Shown one piece after another: positions 63,076 through 64,000 of a stretch of DNA of 64,000 nucleotides. This stretch comes from Zonotrichia leucophrys gambelii. Taxonomy: Eukaryota > Chordata > Aves > Passeriformes > Passerellidae. The stretch covers positions 21,551,599 through 21,615,598 of the forward strand of contig NC_088177.1 in NCBI RefSeq assembly GCF_028769735.1, in the 5' to 3' direction. A program made the position numbers and the translations under genes. The first letter of the stretch is position 1, and each line of letters starts with the position of its first letter. The notes below the pieces were generated by a model, which was given only the letters and a program-made list of their open reading frames with translations, made no database searches and was not told the DNA's origin.

Positions 63076-64000
63076 GCAATGACATTATTTTAGTGCTGAA
63101 CACTTACCAATCTCGTCTCCTTAATGGCTGCAGAAATTGCACCAAAAAGTCTTTCAAAAGCAATGACAGCAATGTATTTTCTAAGTATTAGCATGCAAAA
63201 TATTTTCAGTACAAAGTTACCAGTTCTGTTTAATGCAGTTTTAAATCAAAGAACTTCAGTTGGCTTTTTATATGGTAGCTTGTTATCAATATTTTTAGAA
63301 GGGCTTTTTTACTTCTCTGCATGCCCTTTTCAAAGGACGAGTATCAACATTTATCAACCCACGTTTTCTGGTCCCATGGTCTGAAGGAGATAATCTGCCT
63401 TTTAGCAGCTTTGATCACTGTGCTCAAAGCTGCTGTCTGCAGGAAAAATAAAGCTTTTTTAAGCACTATTCTATGTGCTTATCATATTATCTCCAACAAG
63501 TTAAACATACCAAAGGTTGGCCATCATCTTCAAGCATGATTTTTTGATAGATGATGAGTTTGCATTTGATTTCCCAGCTTGTTAGTGAATTCTGCAAGTA
63601 CATGATGAAGACATTGAGACATCTTGTAGTATTTGGCAACTTCAAGATGAAATAGCTTTGGTTAGGACCCTATATAATGTATAGAGAATTCGGGAAAGCC
63701 TTGTGAATTTAATGTCAATCTTCAGAGAAAACATAAATATTCAGCAAAAGCCATTAGAAGAATAATTTGAAATTTCCAAATCACTCCTGTTTATTTTGAT
63801 TGTCTTTGATTTCATGGATTGATTGTGAAATGGAAATGTCAAATAATGGAAATAGTAATTGAGACAATAGAAAGAGTTAATGTGTTTAGGGTAAGGAGAC
63901 TAGTTGATTACTTGTTGAATCTAACAAAAGACAGAGAAAATGCCCAAATGTTTGTACATACCAAGTAATTTGAAATTTGAAGATTTTTGATTAAGCTTCA

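Larger units (their letters stand above)
18796..64000 (+). other. PDE1A: PDE1A intron following the first coding exon (partial)
   Basis: It begins with the consensus donor GTAAGT. Reading downstream I found neither the common exon starting LRCLVKQLE nor the alternative MGS-type first exon, so the intron appears to run beyond the window; PDE1A is known for very long 5' introns. Contents are AT-rich DNA, CR1 fragments, simple repeats, one pseudogene-like stretch and a few exon-like segments listed separately. Stretches of more than 300 bases between the listed items hold nothing I can name. Confidence 0.7.

Noticed and set aside
63124..63539. Two overlapping + frames of 72-86 codons near the window end
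   Set aside because: Hydrophobic AT-driven composition, no motif and no splice context.
1..64000. CRISPR arrays, tRNA, rRNA, operons, phage genes
   Set aside because: No regularly spaced direct repeats, no tRNA T-arm-like GTTCRANTCC with cloverleaf context and no rRNA sequence were seen. The composition and CR1 content are those of vertebrate nuclear DNA.

Overview
This is vertebrate nuclear DNA, most likely from a bird. It is AT-rich, CpG-poor and almost entirely non-coding. At least three segments are clear CR1 retroposon 3' ends with the avian-type tail (ACTYGATGATCTTAAAGGTCTTTTCCAACC followed by TTCTATGATT-like units, described here rather than quoted in full). CR1 is the dominant interspersed repeat of birds and other sauropsids. 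There is no bacterial gene organisation: the long open frames are short, unrelated to each other and mostly chance.

The one coding segment I recognise is at 18743-18795 on the + strand. It encodes MDDCVTIKKKHLQRPIFR and then stops at a consensus splice donor (AG|GTAAGT, phase 2). This matches, from memory, the short alternative N-terminus of the calmodulin-dependent cyclic nucleotide phosphodiesterase PDE1A (human form close to MDDHVTIRKKHLQRPIFR). The window therefore holds the region upstream of this first exon (1 to about 17400), a CpG-rich block and probable promoter/5' UTR (about 17410-18742), the first coding exon, and about 45 kb of the following intron (18796-64000). I did not find the next PDE1A exon (the one beginning LRCLVKQ), so the intron probably continues past the window.

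Layout: 1-17400 is gene-poor flank with a CR1 copy (7740-8480), an ancient SINE/L2-like fossil (about 4150-4250) and two exon-like open stretches with good splice sites (3587-3732, 12633-12773). 17410-18795 is the PDE1A promoter, 5' UTR and first coding exon; an upstream ORF ends in TAA directly abutting the PDE1A ATG. 18796-64000 is intron with four more CR1 pieces, a MIR-like fossil, simple repeats and a possible frameshifted pseudogene (30563-31100). It also holds one more exon-like stretch (33483-33588) and two candidate alternative first exons (44511-44611, 51438-51493) whose donors have the same splice phase as the known PDE1A first exon.

The best discovery leads are the TAAATG uORF/start junction and the exon-like segment at 51340-51493, which could give PDE1A a new N-terminus. 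I see no CRISPR array, operon, tRNA, rRNA or intact mobile element.
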